A DNA stretch of 64,000 nucleotides from Bicyclus anynana (GCF_947172395.1 NC_069086.1:19109572-19173571), one strand, 5' to 3'; counted from the first letter of the stretch, positions 1-11,019 are shown. The notes: generated by a model from the sequence alone, not told the origin. Program-made: numbers and translations.

Positions 1-334
1 GGACGTTAAGGTAGAACATAACCTAAAACATATTTATGGTTTGAAGCCGACAAGAAGATGATTCTTATCTAGAAAATATAAGTACGAGTATAAAAGGTTC
101 AGACGGGTTTAGAAAACTGAATAATTTCAAAGACGCGAATGTGAGAACGTTACAATAATAATGAACATTAGGAGCCGTGACATCGTGACGTCACAAGTCC
201 CCGTTCGCCGTTGTAAGCGGACCGGCAGGTGTCACCACCTCGCTCGCACGCTCGGGGCAAGCGACACGCTCGGGGCAGTTCGCCAAAGATTAGCGGTACA
301 AATTACAATGTTTGAACTGACTACTAAACTAACA
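1..334. other. Unannotated AT-rich sequence
   Basis: No gene or repeat is recognised. The only open frame (161-355) is short, arginine-rich and has no domain. One TACGAGTA octamer lies at 83-90. Confidence 0.6.
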
Positions 335-640
335 ATACGGGGAATACGGGGATAAAATATAGCCTATCATCATCATTATCAACCCATATTCGGCTCACTG
401 CTGAGCTGGAGTCTCCTCTCAGAATAAAAGAGGTTAGGCCAATAGTCCACCACGCTGGCCCAATGCGGATTGGCAGACTTCACACACGCAGAGAATTAAG
501 AAAATTCTCTGGTGCCTATATAGTCTATAGCACTCGGGTATAGTTTAGTTTCCCAACAGTGAAATATTTTTTCAAATTGATTCAGTATTTTCAGAGTTCC
601 TGTTCAATGCAAACAACCAATTTAACTACCCGATAATGAT
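335..640 (-). mobile_element. Helitron-like non-autonomous repeat, split by a SINE
   Basis: The two flanks, 335-367 and 518-640, together read as one common lepidopteran non-autonomous repeat: a GGGGATAAAATATAGCC block, then CACTCGGGTATAG, then CCCAACAGTGAAA and a region resembling TTCAAATCGGTTCAGTAGTTT. The same block order recurs at 6001-6135 and 55535-55748, where the minus-strand start (TCTATACTAATA type) is still visible. The repeat is interrupted at 368-517 by a SINE. No coding capacity is present. Confidence 0.55.
368..517 (-). mobile_element. 5'-truncated tRNA-type SINE with target-site duplication
   Basis: On the minus strand this is the 3' half of a SINE family that also occurs at 3968-4321 and 25564-25700. 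It ends in an ATG/ATT-repeat tail and carries the blocks GGGTTGATAATGATGATG, GTGAGCCGAATATGGG-like sequence and the CTCTGCGTGTGTGAAG block. The tRNA-like head is missing, as expected of 5' truncation. It is flanked by an 11-bp near-perfect duplication, ATATAGCCTAT (357-367) and ATATAGTCTAT (518-528), which marks the target site inside the older Helitron-like repeat. Confidence 0.75.
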
Positions 641-782
641 TATTCTTAGTTTTTCTTCTCTTCTGTTTGTTAATTATTTTTGTTCTTAAATATTGTATTA
701 TGTAATAATAACCAGTGCACAGTAAAAACAACTGTGGTTTGTTGCACTATGGTTAGGCTTAAATGAAATGTGTTTTTTGTAG

Positions 783-957
783 AATAATAAATAAATAAAT
801 AAAATAAATAATTAAATCTTTATAGATTTCTATATACCATATAAATATATATATGATGTATAAATACACCCAGACACTGCAAACACCCATGCCCATCGAA
901 TCGAACCCACGTCCGGTGATGCAGAAATCAGGGCCGCTACCCACTTTGCCACGCGGC
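783..957 (-). mobile_element. tRNA-derived SINE
   Basis: Read on the minus strand, the head (about 957 to 890) has a box A-like GTGGCAAAGTGGGTAGC and a box B-like GGGTTCGATTC in the right order and spacing for an RNA polymerase III promoter. It is followed by a CAGTGTCTGGGTGTATTTAT body and a (TATTT)n-like tail at 783-815. The body block CAGTGTCTGG recurs at 28310-28450. This is a common lepidopteran SINE type. Confidence 0.75.
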
Positions 958-1925
958 CGTCTAATTAAATTAACATTAAGTTTTTAAAACCGTAAAATAT
1001 TAAAAAAAAACTCCCTTTTAGAAACATGTACGGGAGTGGAAGTTATTCTCGATCAATGAGTTTTAAAACAAAATATATGGGGTCCACTTTATTTTTACTT
1101 TACAGTGTATCGATAAAAATGGCTGGTATAAAAATCTCGCGCGAGTGTGAGAGATTTCGATGGATAGCCCTCCCAGCGGCCGGCGCAGCCATTAGCCGGC
1201 ACGGAGCGCTCGCTGGCTGCGCCTGCCTCGCTGCCGGCGCCCAGCAATATGTCACATGGACTCAATATCGGGAGCGTGACTGATACACGCCGTGACGGCA
1301 GCCGTCCGACGTCACAATCATACAACTTTGCGATTTTTTGTTTCATATTTTGAGTGTGTCGTGTTTTGTGTACCGGTAACAGATGCTCGAAGTTCAGATG
1401 CACGTTTTTTGAACTCTTTGAATTTGTTTTCGAATCTAATCATCTGTTTAAAAACCTGAATGTTGTTGTTGTGAATAGACAAACTATTCCGATAAGTCCG
1501 TTTTGTTTTGGATGTAGGAGATTAGGTATGATACACCAAATGTTTCGGGCAAAAGTGGGCAAACTATAACTGTTTGGATTACAATATGCAGTGATTCGGA
1601 TTTAATCGATCCACATATGTACGAATATCTACTGTAGAGCTGTAGGATCAACATAGCTCACCCGACGCGAACGAGTAATCTGTGTGACATGTGTATTACA
1701 AAGAGCGCCACGTCACAAGATGAGATTTTAAGATAATCTCAGGACCCAAACTTAAAACTTTCGTAACTGTCATAGTACCTACTCTCAAAGCTTTTAGAGA
1801 TTTGAAAAGATTAAAAGATTATCTGTGAAAGTTGGCTTTAATTTTTCCCAACTCTGTTAAACTGATTATACTAAGTTTATTGGTTAAATAGTATCTTGTT
1901 TATGACTGTTTTGAGTGTTACACTT
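958..1925. other. Intergenic sequence with one GC-rich block
   Basis: The 1160-1260 stretch is strongly GC-rich and CpG-rich within AT-rich surroundings. Open frames on both strands cross it but look like side effects of base composition; none carries a recognisable motif. A regulatory island is possible but unproven. Confidence 0.5.
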
Positions 1926-2140
1926 TCAGAATCAGAATCAGAATAATTTATTTGCAAGAAACATTAAATTGAGAGATTAAACATTAACTCTTTAAGATTT
2001 TCTTTAAGTGTAAGTTTGCTGAAGCTGCTGTCTGCCAGGTGTTGTGGCAAGTTGTTATAGATTTTTGGAGCCTTGTGCAGAATACTTTCGTTAAATTGTG
2101 CAGATGAACGCTTTATGTAATTACTTTTATTTCGTCTTCA
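1926..2140 (-). pseudogene. LINE retrotransposon 3' end (C-terminus of the ORF2-like protein)
   Basis: On the minus strand the stretch from about 2120 to 1964 encodes the C-terminal end of a CR1/Jockey-type reverse transcriptase protein, including APKIYNNLPQHL (the family's NKLP/YNNLP block) and a KLTLKENLKELM tail, ending at a TAA on 1964-1966. A short 3' UTR with TTGCAAATAAATTATT follows, then a tail of tandem GATTCT units (about 1926-1943). Everything upstream, including endonuclease and polymerase domains, is missing, which is typical 5' truncation. The C-terminal sequence and tail differ from the LINE at 19568-21973, so this is another family. Confidence 0.75.
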
Positions 2141-2144
2141 CGAA

Positions 2145-3058
2145 TCACTAATCAAATAACCGTTACCGTTCATTGAATTATTAGTGTTGATGATCAGCTT
2201 GAGATTTGTTTTCACGCTGTTTATAAACGTCTACTGTGAAAATGGATAACATTAATTTAAGAACGATTTAATTTTGTAAATGTAAAATTAATTATAATAT
2301 CTAATCTCTTCTTTGACCTAAATTGCGTACCGCGGGCAATTACCTTTACATACTCGCGTATATCTACACAATCTGCAATCCACTAAATCAAGTTTGCGTT
2401 AATGGAATTTCGAATTTGACTTTGAAAACTTGAATTAGATTGCGTGTTGACCTTATCCGGCATCGGGACCCACTCCAGCTGTAAACTTTGCTAACTTTGT
2501 TGCGTAAACCTTTTCATTATCAGTAAAAAGTTAGTGTCACAGAGAGTTTTACCGCACTCCCTGTCTGCCTGAGCCTGACGTGTCCCGGCCTGACGTGTTC
2601 CAGTCGGAGTTGTGATGTTTGTAACTTCAGATAACTGACTTCCGGTGTCCGCTGCAGGCCAAATTACACTCATTTTTAAATACAGCGTTCAAATGTATAT
2701 ACGACTATAGATATATATATAGCTCCGCGACTACATATAGTTGCTTTTTGTCAAAAGTTGAAGCGCATTATTTAGGTATATTCAGGAGTGCTATGTGTAG
2801 TAGTAAGTGCTTTGTGTTCTGTTTTCATTGCAAGTGTCGTCGCCGGCACGGCGAGCGATTAACAACTTTGTCAGCCACAGTGAAAAGTGATTTTAATTTA
2901 AAAAATATAGCATTTTCTTCACTGAAGTTTATACATATTTTCACACCTAAACTGTGATAAAATTTTAGTGCATTTTGTTGCACCTTAGAAACCTGAGAGA
3001 ACGACGTATGCTATATCTTTTATCAGTTTGTCGGTTTGCGATTTTCACACGGTTTGCA
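2145..3058. other. Unannotated intergenic sequence
   Basis: No gene or repeat family is recognised. The 60-70 codon open frames on either strand lack motifs. A short AT dinucleotide run occurs near 2712-2722. Confidence 0.55.
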
Positions 3059-3209
3059 ATTATGAAACACGGCTAAAACCCACGTGATACAACGTCGGAG
3101 TATGCCCAACTAGTTTCAAACCCATACGGGGCCTTTAGTCATGAGCTGGTTCTTGCAATGCGGCACGATCCGAACTGCGACATGCAGTTTCATAGCCATG
3201 TTTCATAAT
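3059..3209. mobile_element. MITE-like element with 16-bp inverted ends
   Basis: The segment begins ATTATGAAACACGGCT (3059-3074) and ends with the reverse complement of ATTATGAAACATGGCT (3194-3209), a 15/16 match. The interior contains GTTGTATCACGTGGG-type sequence that I associate with repeats in moth and butterfly genomes. No open frame is present. No clear target-site duplication is visible, so superfamily assignment is not possible. Confidence 0.5.
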
Positions 3210-3967
3210 CAATTAATATGAATGACACAATAGTTTAAATTCTAAAATAATTATATTTGTTTCATAGATGACATAGAAACAACAACACATTCAATTTTAA
3301 GCCTAACAGAGAGTACACGAAGGCAGTTAGAACTCTAACAACTTACTAACAATTTGAATTAATTTTCACGAGACTAATTTTGAGGTAACTGGTTACATTC
3401 AGGAGTGTTCTGTTTCAATTAGCTAAATGAAATTGCTTTAATTACTTGAAATGTCTTACGCGGCGTCGCCGGCGGCGTTCGCTCTCATTTGTCGAACCGC
3501 AAATAATTATCTCCATCTTCAATCTATTTTTGGCGATATCAAAGTTGTGTACTAAGATAATATTTGTGTTTCTTTATATAAATACCGTTACACTGTATAA
3601 TATGTATGTTGTGTCAATGTCTAAATCATCAAAATACAGTTACGGTTCGTACAGACATATCAACATACGAGTATAGTTTTAATGCTTTCCACTGAATGCG
3701 GGCGTGACTCGGCGCGCTCTAGATCACAACACAACGGTTCACGTTACAGATAACTCCAATATAAATATTTTAGCTAAATTAATTTCATTCAATGAAGCGA
3801 ATTTTCTCGCGTCCGATGCCAATTCGTCGTTCCAATTAAAAGCCGAAATAGCAGTTAAATCAATACAATTGTACTTACTATAAACATAAATAAGAAAACT
3901 ATACTTCGTCAATACATATGAATGAAATTGAAGTGCCTGTGATTTCCAAATAACTGTTATTTCCAAG
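3210..3967. other. Unannotated AT-rich intergenic sequence
   Basis: No gene recognised. A short CGG/GGCG-rich patch lies at 3455-3485 and a TACGAGTA octamer at 3666-3673. Confidence 0.55.
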
Positions 3968-4321
3968 TCATCATCATCATCATTAACAAACCACATTCGG
4001 CTCACTATCAAGCACAGGTCTCCTCTCAGAATGAGAGAGGTCAAACTAATAGTCCAACACGCATGGAACCCCTGCGGATTGGCAGAACTCACACACGCAG
4101 AGAATTGAGAACATTCTCAGGTATGCAGGTTTCCTCACGAGGTTTTTCTTTTACCGTTTTGAGACACGTGATATTCAATTTCTTGAAATACACACAACTG
4201 AAAAGTTGGTGCATGCCCGGACCGGATTCAAACCTACGCCTACCTACGGCCTACCTAAGCCTACCTACGCCTATCTACGCCTTCCGAATCGAAGGCAGAG
4301 TTTTCCACTGGGCATCACAGC
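3968..4321 (-). mobile_element. Near full-length tRNA-derived SINE
   Basis: On the minus strand the head starts near 4321 (CTGTGATGCCCAGTGG, box A region). Box B (GTTTGAATCC) lies near 4231-4222, followed by GGTCCGGGCATGCACC, an AAACGGTAAAAGAAAAACC-like block, the TTCTCTGCGTGTGTGAG block and an (ATG)n tail at 3968-3982. It is the most complete copy of this family here; partial relatives lie at 368-517, 18048-18285 and 25564-25700. The head is disrupted by an internal tandem expansion between boxes A and B. Confidence 0.8.
4233..4282. repeat. About 10-bp tandem expansion inside a SINE head
   Basis: Five imperfect units of CCTACCTACG-like sequence lie between the box B and box A regions of the SINE. 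Other members of the family have only a few bases here, so this expansion is specific to this copy. Confidence 0.75.
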
Positions 4322-4373
4322 TAGTTTTCAAGTGCCTATAGCTATTTACACGATACTAAACATAATCAAGCTC

Positions 4374-4560
4374 ATCTGTCTGTCTGTTTGTTCGGTCTAA
4401 TCTCTGGAATGGAACCTATTTTAATGGAACTTTTAGTGTAATATAGAGGAGGCTATCGAGTAACATATAAGTTACTTTTATCTCGAAAAAATCTAAGGTC
4501 CCCTCGGGATTTGTGAAATACTGAATTTCACGTAGACAAAGTCGTGGGTTTGTAATCACT
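4374..4560 (+). mobile_element. Helitron-like non-autonomous fragment
   Basis: The order TCTGTCTGTCTGTTTG, TAATCTCTGGAA, a GAGGAGGCTATCGAGTAAC block, CCCCTCGGGATTTGTGA and CACGTAGACAAAGTCGTGGG follows a common lepidopteran short Helitron. The canonical start and the CTAG end have decayed. No open frame. Confidence 0.5.
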
Positions 4561-5329
4561 TTAATAAAGAAATAAATTATAGCGTATAGTATTATTCGCC
4601 AACATAAGTGGTAGTTAAGTTGGCAGCTATTTGACAATTACCGTCAAATTACAGGTTAAGGTGTAGACTTCTGAGAAAAGCTTTTGCCTGCAAGCTGAGA
4701 ATGATGATAAATTAAAATCACTCCGAGTATTATATTACTCCCGTCTTTTCATCTTACTTTATTACGTATTTTTTGTTGAGATAATTCTAAAGTAGGCTTC
4801 AGATTATAAAATGAAAATTACTTGAATATATTCGTATATCTCTAGACGTTGATTGTTCTATTTTCTGCGAAATCTTAAAGATAAGGATTTTAGAACTCGG
4901 AAAGATAACGACAGGCCTTCTGCGTGATGACGTCAGCACGAATTGATTAGAATTTGATGAAGAAAAAACGCACGTATAACTACGACGATCTAGTAGCTTC
5001 ATGGTCGAGGGATTGGTTTCAAATCCGATACTATTTGGGTTCTTTTCTCACTTGATGGATTTTTGGTCGTTGATTTTTCTAGCATAAGCGTTTCACTAAC
5101 GCTGCGAAGGATAACATTCTGTACAACAAGAAAAATTATCGAACACTCGTCTAACACGTCGTCGGTTCCGCAATAAAACCACAATATTGTATGTCCTTCA
5201 CTCGGCATCGGTCAGCGATTTAACTCAGCGACTCTTGGCACTAAATAGATAACTTGATCATTATTCGCATTCACCACGAAGTTATGAAAAAATATATTTT
5301 TAGCAGAAGGCTTCAAAAGTGGATTTAAA
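4561..5329. other. Unannotated AT-rich sequence
   Basis: No gene or recognised repeat. A weak tRNA-like stretch near 4992-5030 was considered and rejected. Confidence 0.55.
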
Positions 5330-5442
5330 AAATAAGTAAAAATAAATAAAATTTTGATTTACAATATTTGTCAGGGTTACTTAATTAACCAATCAAACTG
5401 TAACCAAAATAAGAACCTAGATTGCCAGAGTATTACCTTGAG
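5330..5442 (+). repeat. Degenerate copy of the 16.7-kb open reading frame segment
   Basis: About 70-80 bases around 5362-5437 match 16694-16770 closely, sharing the blocks TCAAACTGTAACCAAAATAA and ACTTAATTAAC. The copy has indels and no open frame. Two copies in one window suggest a dispersed element of unidentified type, not a unique host exon. Confidence 0.6.
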
Positions 5443-5728
5443 TGGACTGGCATAGGCGGCGATAGCTCATCGATGAAACAGGTTACTTCGTTGACCTTTT
5501 GGTTTTGTGTCAACTCATTGACTTATTGGGGATTATTGTAGTCTTCTATAGATTACACGAAGATTTTCTTACGAAACAAAAGAGCGCTATCTACACAATG
5601 ATTGATTCGAGAACAAAATGGAAGAGTTCAACACTTGTGACTTCAATGTTGATAAATCGTCGGCCTATTGTGCGCGGCTGCAGACGACGCCGCTGATCAT
5701 CAATTACAAGCGACTGTCGTGTCCGGCC

Positions 5729-5760
5729 GCTCGTCCGCCGCTCGTCCGCCGCTCGTCCGG
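5729..5760. repeat. 11-bp tandem repeat, three copies
   Basis: Unit GCTCGTCCGCC, three nearly perfect copies in a GC-rich patch. The open frame across it on the minus strand is simply encoded repeat. Confidence 0.8.
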
Positions 5761-5885
5761 CTGTCGTCTCGTTGTTCCATGTAAATAAGCGACGAATTTC
5801 GTTAACTCGACCGTTTCTCGTGCTACGCATTATGCTTCCACTAGCCGACTACAATTTATACTACAACGTGCTAATTAGTTCGTTT

Positions 5886-5955
5886 GAACATTACTAATTG
5901 CAATGACGTGAACATTACTAATTGCAATGACGTGAACATTACTAATTGCAATGAC
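5886..5955. repeat. 24-bp tandem repeat, 2.9 copies
   Basis: The unit starts GAACATTACTAATTGC and ends CAATGACGT. The first two copies are identical and the third is identical up to its truncated end, which implies recent duplication. Each unit contains a TGACGT core resembling a CRE half-site. Confidence 0.9.
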
Positions 5956-6000
5956 AATCATCACTTTAACTTGGCATCCTTATAGAGGATCGTTCTCGTA

Positions 6001-6135
6001 AGAATACGGGGATGAAATATAGCCTATGACTCTCACAAGTAACGTGGCTTTCTAGTGGTAAAAGAATTATCAAAATTGGTTCAGTAGATCTAGAAGTTAA
6101 CCCACAAAACTTATTTTTTACATTATAATAGATAT
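6001..6135 (-). mobile_element. Helitron-like non-autonomous fragment
   Basis: It contains ATACGGGGATGAAATATAGC, CTTTCTAGTGGTAAAAGAAT and TTGGTTCAGTAG in the same order as at 335-640 and 55535-55748. It is followed directly by a SINE. Confidence 0.5.
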
Positions 6136-6139
6136 GGAG

Positions 6140-6333
6140 CCAAAACCCACCACGCTACTGTGGCGCACTTAGTGACAATGACGCTTTCCGAAGAACGGGG
6201 GTGTGATATCACCAACTTTCCAGCATTGAAATTTTCTAGAAAGAAAGAAAAGTTCAATATTTCATACCCCGACCCAGGACTTCGTGATCAGCAGCCACAT
6301 AGCTTAACCACTAGACCTGCGATTTAATTAACA
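6140..6333 (-). mobile_element. tRNA-headed SINE that has lost box B
   Basis: Minus strand, from about 6333: GGTCTAGTGGTTAAGCTATG (box A region), then a GATCACGAAGTCCTGGG block joined directly to GTCGGGGTATGAAATATTGA. The TTCGAATCCC-type box B expected between them is missing. A body with CACCCCCGTTCTTCGGAAAG follows. A second copy with the same lesion type is at 53235-53350. Confidence 0.7.
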
Positions 6334-6825
6334 TGAAATTACTTTTTTTCCTACCTTACCTAGAAAAGGTTTCTTATCCCATATCAGCCATTTCACAATG
6401 AATGCACAGCATAGCTCAAACACAGGGAGAACCCTATTCTCAAATTTTACTGAACCCAATATTTTAACTAGACCTCGGAGGAGTAAAAGTACAAAGGTAC
6501 TGGCGCCAGATTTAGCGCGCGTGTGTGATTTAAATTTTACAGATAAATATAGTTAGTGCCCAGGTTTATCAGAAATAGTTAGTAAATACTCGCCTATCCT
6601 CGCTTACAACCTCACATGCGAGTAGCGAAGCTGATTACGGTCAACTATTAATTGAAACATCTCGCTTCATCCGGACTATTTGAATAACCATTCTCCCGTC
6701 GCTGTTTGTTTACATTATCCGTAATCCGTAAATCCGATCAGTCAGCGCCACGTCACCGCCCAGCGCCGCCCGGCGCCGCCCGGCACAGTTCAGGTCTCTA
6801 CACCTAACACAGCCTGCTGGAACGT
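6334..6825. other. Unannotated sequence
   Basis: No gene. The end of this stretch (about 6745-6785) is GC-rich with a GGCGCCGCCC-type short duplication. Confidence 0.55.
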
Positions 6826-6870
6826 TCAAATTTAAATTTAAATTCAAATCATTTATTTGCAAGAATTGTT
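6826..6870 (-). mobile_element. LINE 3'-tail fragment
   Basis: Minus strand CTTGCAAATAAATGATTTGA followed by an ATTTAA repeat. This resembles the 3' end of the LINE at 19568-21973 (AGCAAATAAATGATTTGATT). Only the terminal bases are recognisable. Confidence 0.45.
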
Positions 6871-8411
6871 CTCGTTGCCAACGATTAGGGTTGTATTCAA
6901 TGCTTGTCATTGTCATAAGGCCGATTATCTGGTTGATATTAATTAATCGGCTTTTCGGCGGTTAGGTCCCACTTATTATTATTGTGATCCTATGCTCAAT
7001 CTACGCTCCATTAAGCATCTATTACACATCGCCGGTGGCTCAATCAAAAAGCTTTAAAGATAAAAATTGACTTGCGGATATATCCATGATGTTGCACAAT
7101 AGTGCACCACTATCGTCGAAGGATTTCCGATACCGACATCACGATACAGTGTTAGTGTGCTGACTAATTCCACGTCTCCCGAATATTCAATGCTTGTTCA
7201 GCTAAGTTCCAGCCCCGAAGACTACTGTTACACCACATTCTGCACTTCTTGGGGCCTTTGGGTTCAGTCAGATAAAGACGGACCTATTGCTGCCAAAATA
7301 ACTTAAGCAAAGAAGTTTGAATAATGAAACTTCAACATTCTTCACAATATTAAAATTGATGTAGATTAAACGAAAATCTGAGATTAAGTAAGTTAGTCAT
7401 TCTGAAGTCATTTTCAACAATACATACTTTTTTACATTATTGTAAAGTGTGTAATAGGTATAAATAAATTGATAAACTTTAATACAATGAAATCTAAGAG
7501 TTCAAATTCTTAATCCAAATCGTCTTAATCATAGTAAACGAAATACTAAGCGTGAGTACCTGAATAACTTTTTATTTAGGTATTTGTCCAGAAATAACTT
7601 TTGTAAAAATAAATCAATTTAGGGAACCGGCTGAAATCCGAAACTGTGATTCAATTGGAGAGTTTGTTTCCCTGGCGCCACGGGACTGATCAAACACTGA
7701 TTCACTTTGAGTAGGCTTACTTTGAAAAAAAAAGTTCGCCTGCAGTAGTTACGTACCACAGCCATGTCAACGAGGGCCACTGTAGCACGAGTGACTTTTG
7801 TGTAATGAGGCGAAGCCGATTGCTACAATTGCCACAACTGCCCCGAGTGTTACAATTGCTAATTTCGTGCAGTCGCGTATACGTTTTCTTAACTTCAAAT
7901 ATATAGTGACTTCAAACTCTACATTTATCTAAATTATTATTGTTCTTTGGATGCATTAGAGCAGATGGATTGGCACACTGAAACGTTCTCCATAAAGCTG
8001 TAAGCCTCCTTCATATTACCGAATACTAGTCGATGCCTTTTAAAAAAAAGTTCCTTTCAAAGTTCCTCCGTAAGGAGGAAAACTTTTGTAAACATTAAGT
8101 TACTTAGAGACTCACGAGTGCGCACGGTTAGTTTAACTGATCCCTTTCCTGTCGGCAATTCAATAACAAACGAGAAACAAATAAAAAAGGAGCTTTCTAT
8201 TAACATAGGACGCTCCTGACCCGCCGCCAGCTCGCAAAGGAAGCTGAAACTTTGTCTCATCTGTCACCCTTCAACGATCTGCTGAGCTGACGCTCTGCGA
8301 CGAGCTGCGAAGAGCGAAGGTATATTTAATGTAATAATTATTCAGTGATAACACTAATAGTAGATGATCAGTGACAAGCTCAGGCACTTTCAGGGACGCT
8401 CAGAAAGAAGT
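6871..8411. other. Unannotated intergenic sequence
   Basis: No gene or assignable repeat. Open frames on the minus strand (8057-8260) have no motif or coding signature. Confidence 0.55.
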
Positions 8412-8690
8412 TTTTCTTATTCAGTGGCAAGTTAGCCCTTGACTGCGATCTCACCTGTTGTCAATTAATGATGCAGATGATAGCGCAATGCTTAATTTGA
8501 AGTTTATTCTACCCATACCACTGATGGTCTCTACGCGGCATCGTGCTGGAACGCTAAATCGCTTGGCAGTACGCCCTCGCCGACAGACTAGCCATGGCCG
8601 ATGCCTATCATCAGAAATTATAAAAACCTAAACCACACGTACTGGCAATAGAACCCAGATCTTTTTGATGAGAGCAGACCTACCAACTCA
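8412..8690 (-). mobile_element. Diverged tRNA-derived SINE (GGGCTAACTTG family)
   Basis: On the minus strand it has a decayed head with GGGTTCTATTGCC in the box B position, then the family body (CGATTTAGCGTTCCAGCACG) and the GTCAAGGGCTAACTTGCC end at 8425-8443. Better copies lie at 40648-40969 and 24689-24898. Many substitutions indicate an old insertion. Confidence 0.7.
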
Positions 8691-11019
8691 ATAATATAAT
8701 AGAGGCGATTTTTTGTGCTTAAAAACAGACGCGTACATACAATAGCGGAGTGCACGAGTGCTTGGAATGGTTGTTCCGGTCGACACTATCGTTCCATTGC
8801 GACGGAGCGAAACGATCATATTATTGAATGTAAACAATATTGCAAAAGCAAATGGAACAATTTCAGTTATTATTGAATGCAATCGCCTTTTTTGCGACAT
8901 TTATTTCACCAGTAAAAATAATAGTAATTATTCAATACTTTTAATTTTCGAATATTCTCTACAAGTGAGTTACAAGTAGGTATTCACTACTGCGATTTAA
9001 ACCAAATTCTAGACTATTATTAACTAGATCTAAATGGTACGCTAATAATCTAAATTATGTTTAAATCAAAACAAAATTTAATAGTCTAAATTTAGTTTTT
9101 GACGACAAAACTAACTTTTGTGAAAAACAATGCTGTTTTTATTATGCTTTGATATTTCGTTCCGAAACGAATTATCTGTTTGATTTGAAACGTTCTCTGA
9201 TTACAATTATTGGTACAAAGTTAACTCTTTAGTTTTGAATAATTACATTTTAAATAATAATATTTCCTTTTTTTATTTATATTGCATGTTTAGGTAGTTA
9301 ATTTAGTTAGTTTTAGATAATGTAAATAGTTATAACTGGTATTTTTAAAATTAAAATAAAACATTCAAAAAGAAAAAAAATTAAATAGTTAGTATATTAA
9401 ATATTCAAGATACTAAAGAAAGTGAATGTAAAAATGAACAAACTTGCAATAAATGGTTTCCAGGCACATCGGCGAATTATCGTTCAGGCGTACTTGTACA
9501 TATGTTTTCTGTGGTTCAGGTCGTTGGCGTGGGTACCAGTCTAAAGCCTGACTCGTTTCATATTAGACAATAGGAAAAGCGTGAGGATGCGAAGAATTCT
9601 AATTTGAACGTATTAAAATAAAGAACAAATTGAATTCTTGCTCCGTGTTGCTCGGATTTTACTAGCAAACAACATTACCACAAATGGTAAATCTATTTTA
9701 AAAAGTTCCCTCCCCCCGCCACTGCCCACTGTGGACATTACAGCCATCTAACAAATAATATTGTCACGTACATCTCGTCAATATTGATATTTGTTACCGC
9801 TCTACCGCTCCACCGCTCTACCGCTCCACGCTCGCTTCACAGCCGAGGATCTGTGGAGAGGTGTTTGCGATTGATTCGTTCTACAAATACAATATTTGCA
9901 TTCAATGTGAGGGAATGCGACATTGACTCCATTTTCATATTACATTCATTCCGCTATTTCCAAGCTCTATATCCCTTTGTCAAGTTTCCTGCGATATAGA
10001 GCTCGAAAGTAACAGGATGCTTCAGTGCGAATTGTTACATTTGAACGATATTTTATAACTCGTTGTTATTGAAATTGAAAAGCATTAAGTGAGTAATAAA
10101 TTTGCTGCAAATTGTCTCATAACTTGTTCAATACCGCACGCGGGCAAAGTCGAGAGCTTTATGCTAGTTATTGTGAGCGTACGCGTTAGTTCCGAGAGCG
10201 GCGCAAACTTCTGGCCGAGTTCAAAGCAATTTCAAAAGTTCCGTGCAGATATTTAAACCACGACGGTGAAGCTTCAATCAGCAGAGTTTCTCACTCAATC
10301 AGGGGAGAGTTAGTGCCTCATCGGAGGCTCATTCAACAAAACTGTCTCTTTACTCAATTATAATGATTTCGATTTACAGCAGCATAAATGTACACGAAGG
10401 GAGAATTATTTCGAGTACCTACAGTAAAAACTCCACGTTTTATTTATTTATATTTTATTCGCAAAATGTTTTTATTTAATGTAGTAACATCTGTCGACAC
10501 TTGATTCATTAAAACAGTGCTAATAGTTGAAATAACGTAGATTTAAAGTGGAACAAAACAAAATTTAATTTGAGTTTGAATCGAATTCGTATTTTTTCCG
10601 TGTAATCCTTTGTTTTGTGGAGTATAGTAATAACTATTCGTACGTCCCTGCCCCGCTACCGACGCCGCTACCGACGCCGCTACACCGGCTCGGGAGTTGC
10701 GAATAAAACAACATGGAGCCACTTTGTACGACTCAATTGAACGTTGTTTCCACACAACCGTGCTTTGGCAAATGTTTCAGAAAAACATGAAACGAATGAA
10801 ACGGAACGATTGCCCTCGCCGCATCACATTACACTCGCTCCATGCTTATTTTGTGTTCTTTATCACAGTTCTGTTTCGCAGAATTACTTTTATAACTATT
10901 TCTTTTGCTATAACTTTATTTTAACGTTCTACAGTGGAATCTCTTTTTCTCCAAGATATTGTTATTTTAGAGCACATTTGGTTTTATTTGTTCATACATT
11001 CTGTGTTCAGACACAATTG
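8691..11019. other. Unannotated intergenic sequence
   Basis: AT-rich with no gene recognised. It contains the 8-bp array at 9795-9833, a doubled 12-bp unit (GCTACCGACGCC) around 10656-10681 and a C-rich stretch near 9710-9720. A TATA-like ATTTAAA near 10250 is too weak to call a promoter. Confidence 0.55.
9795..9833. repeat. 8-bp tandem repeat
   Basis: Units TACCGCTC / CACCGCTC alternate over four full copies plus a partial fifth. Confidence 0.85.

Noticed and set aside
3739..4341. Open frames of 92-117 codons on both strands
   Set aside because: They largely overlap the SINE at 3968-4321 and its tandem expansion.
4992..5045. Possible tRNA-like head around GGTTTCAAATCC
   Set aside because: No convincing box A and no SINE body follows.
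10240..10300. Promoter with ATTTAAA and an initiator-like TCAGCAG
   Set aside because: Both motifs are weak, common in AT-rich DNA, and no exon or GC-rich leader follows.
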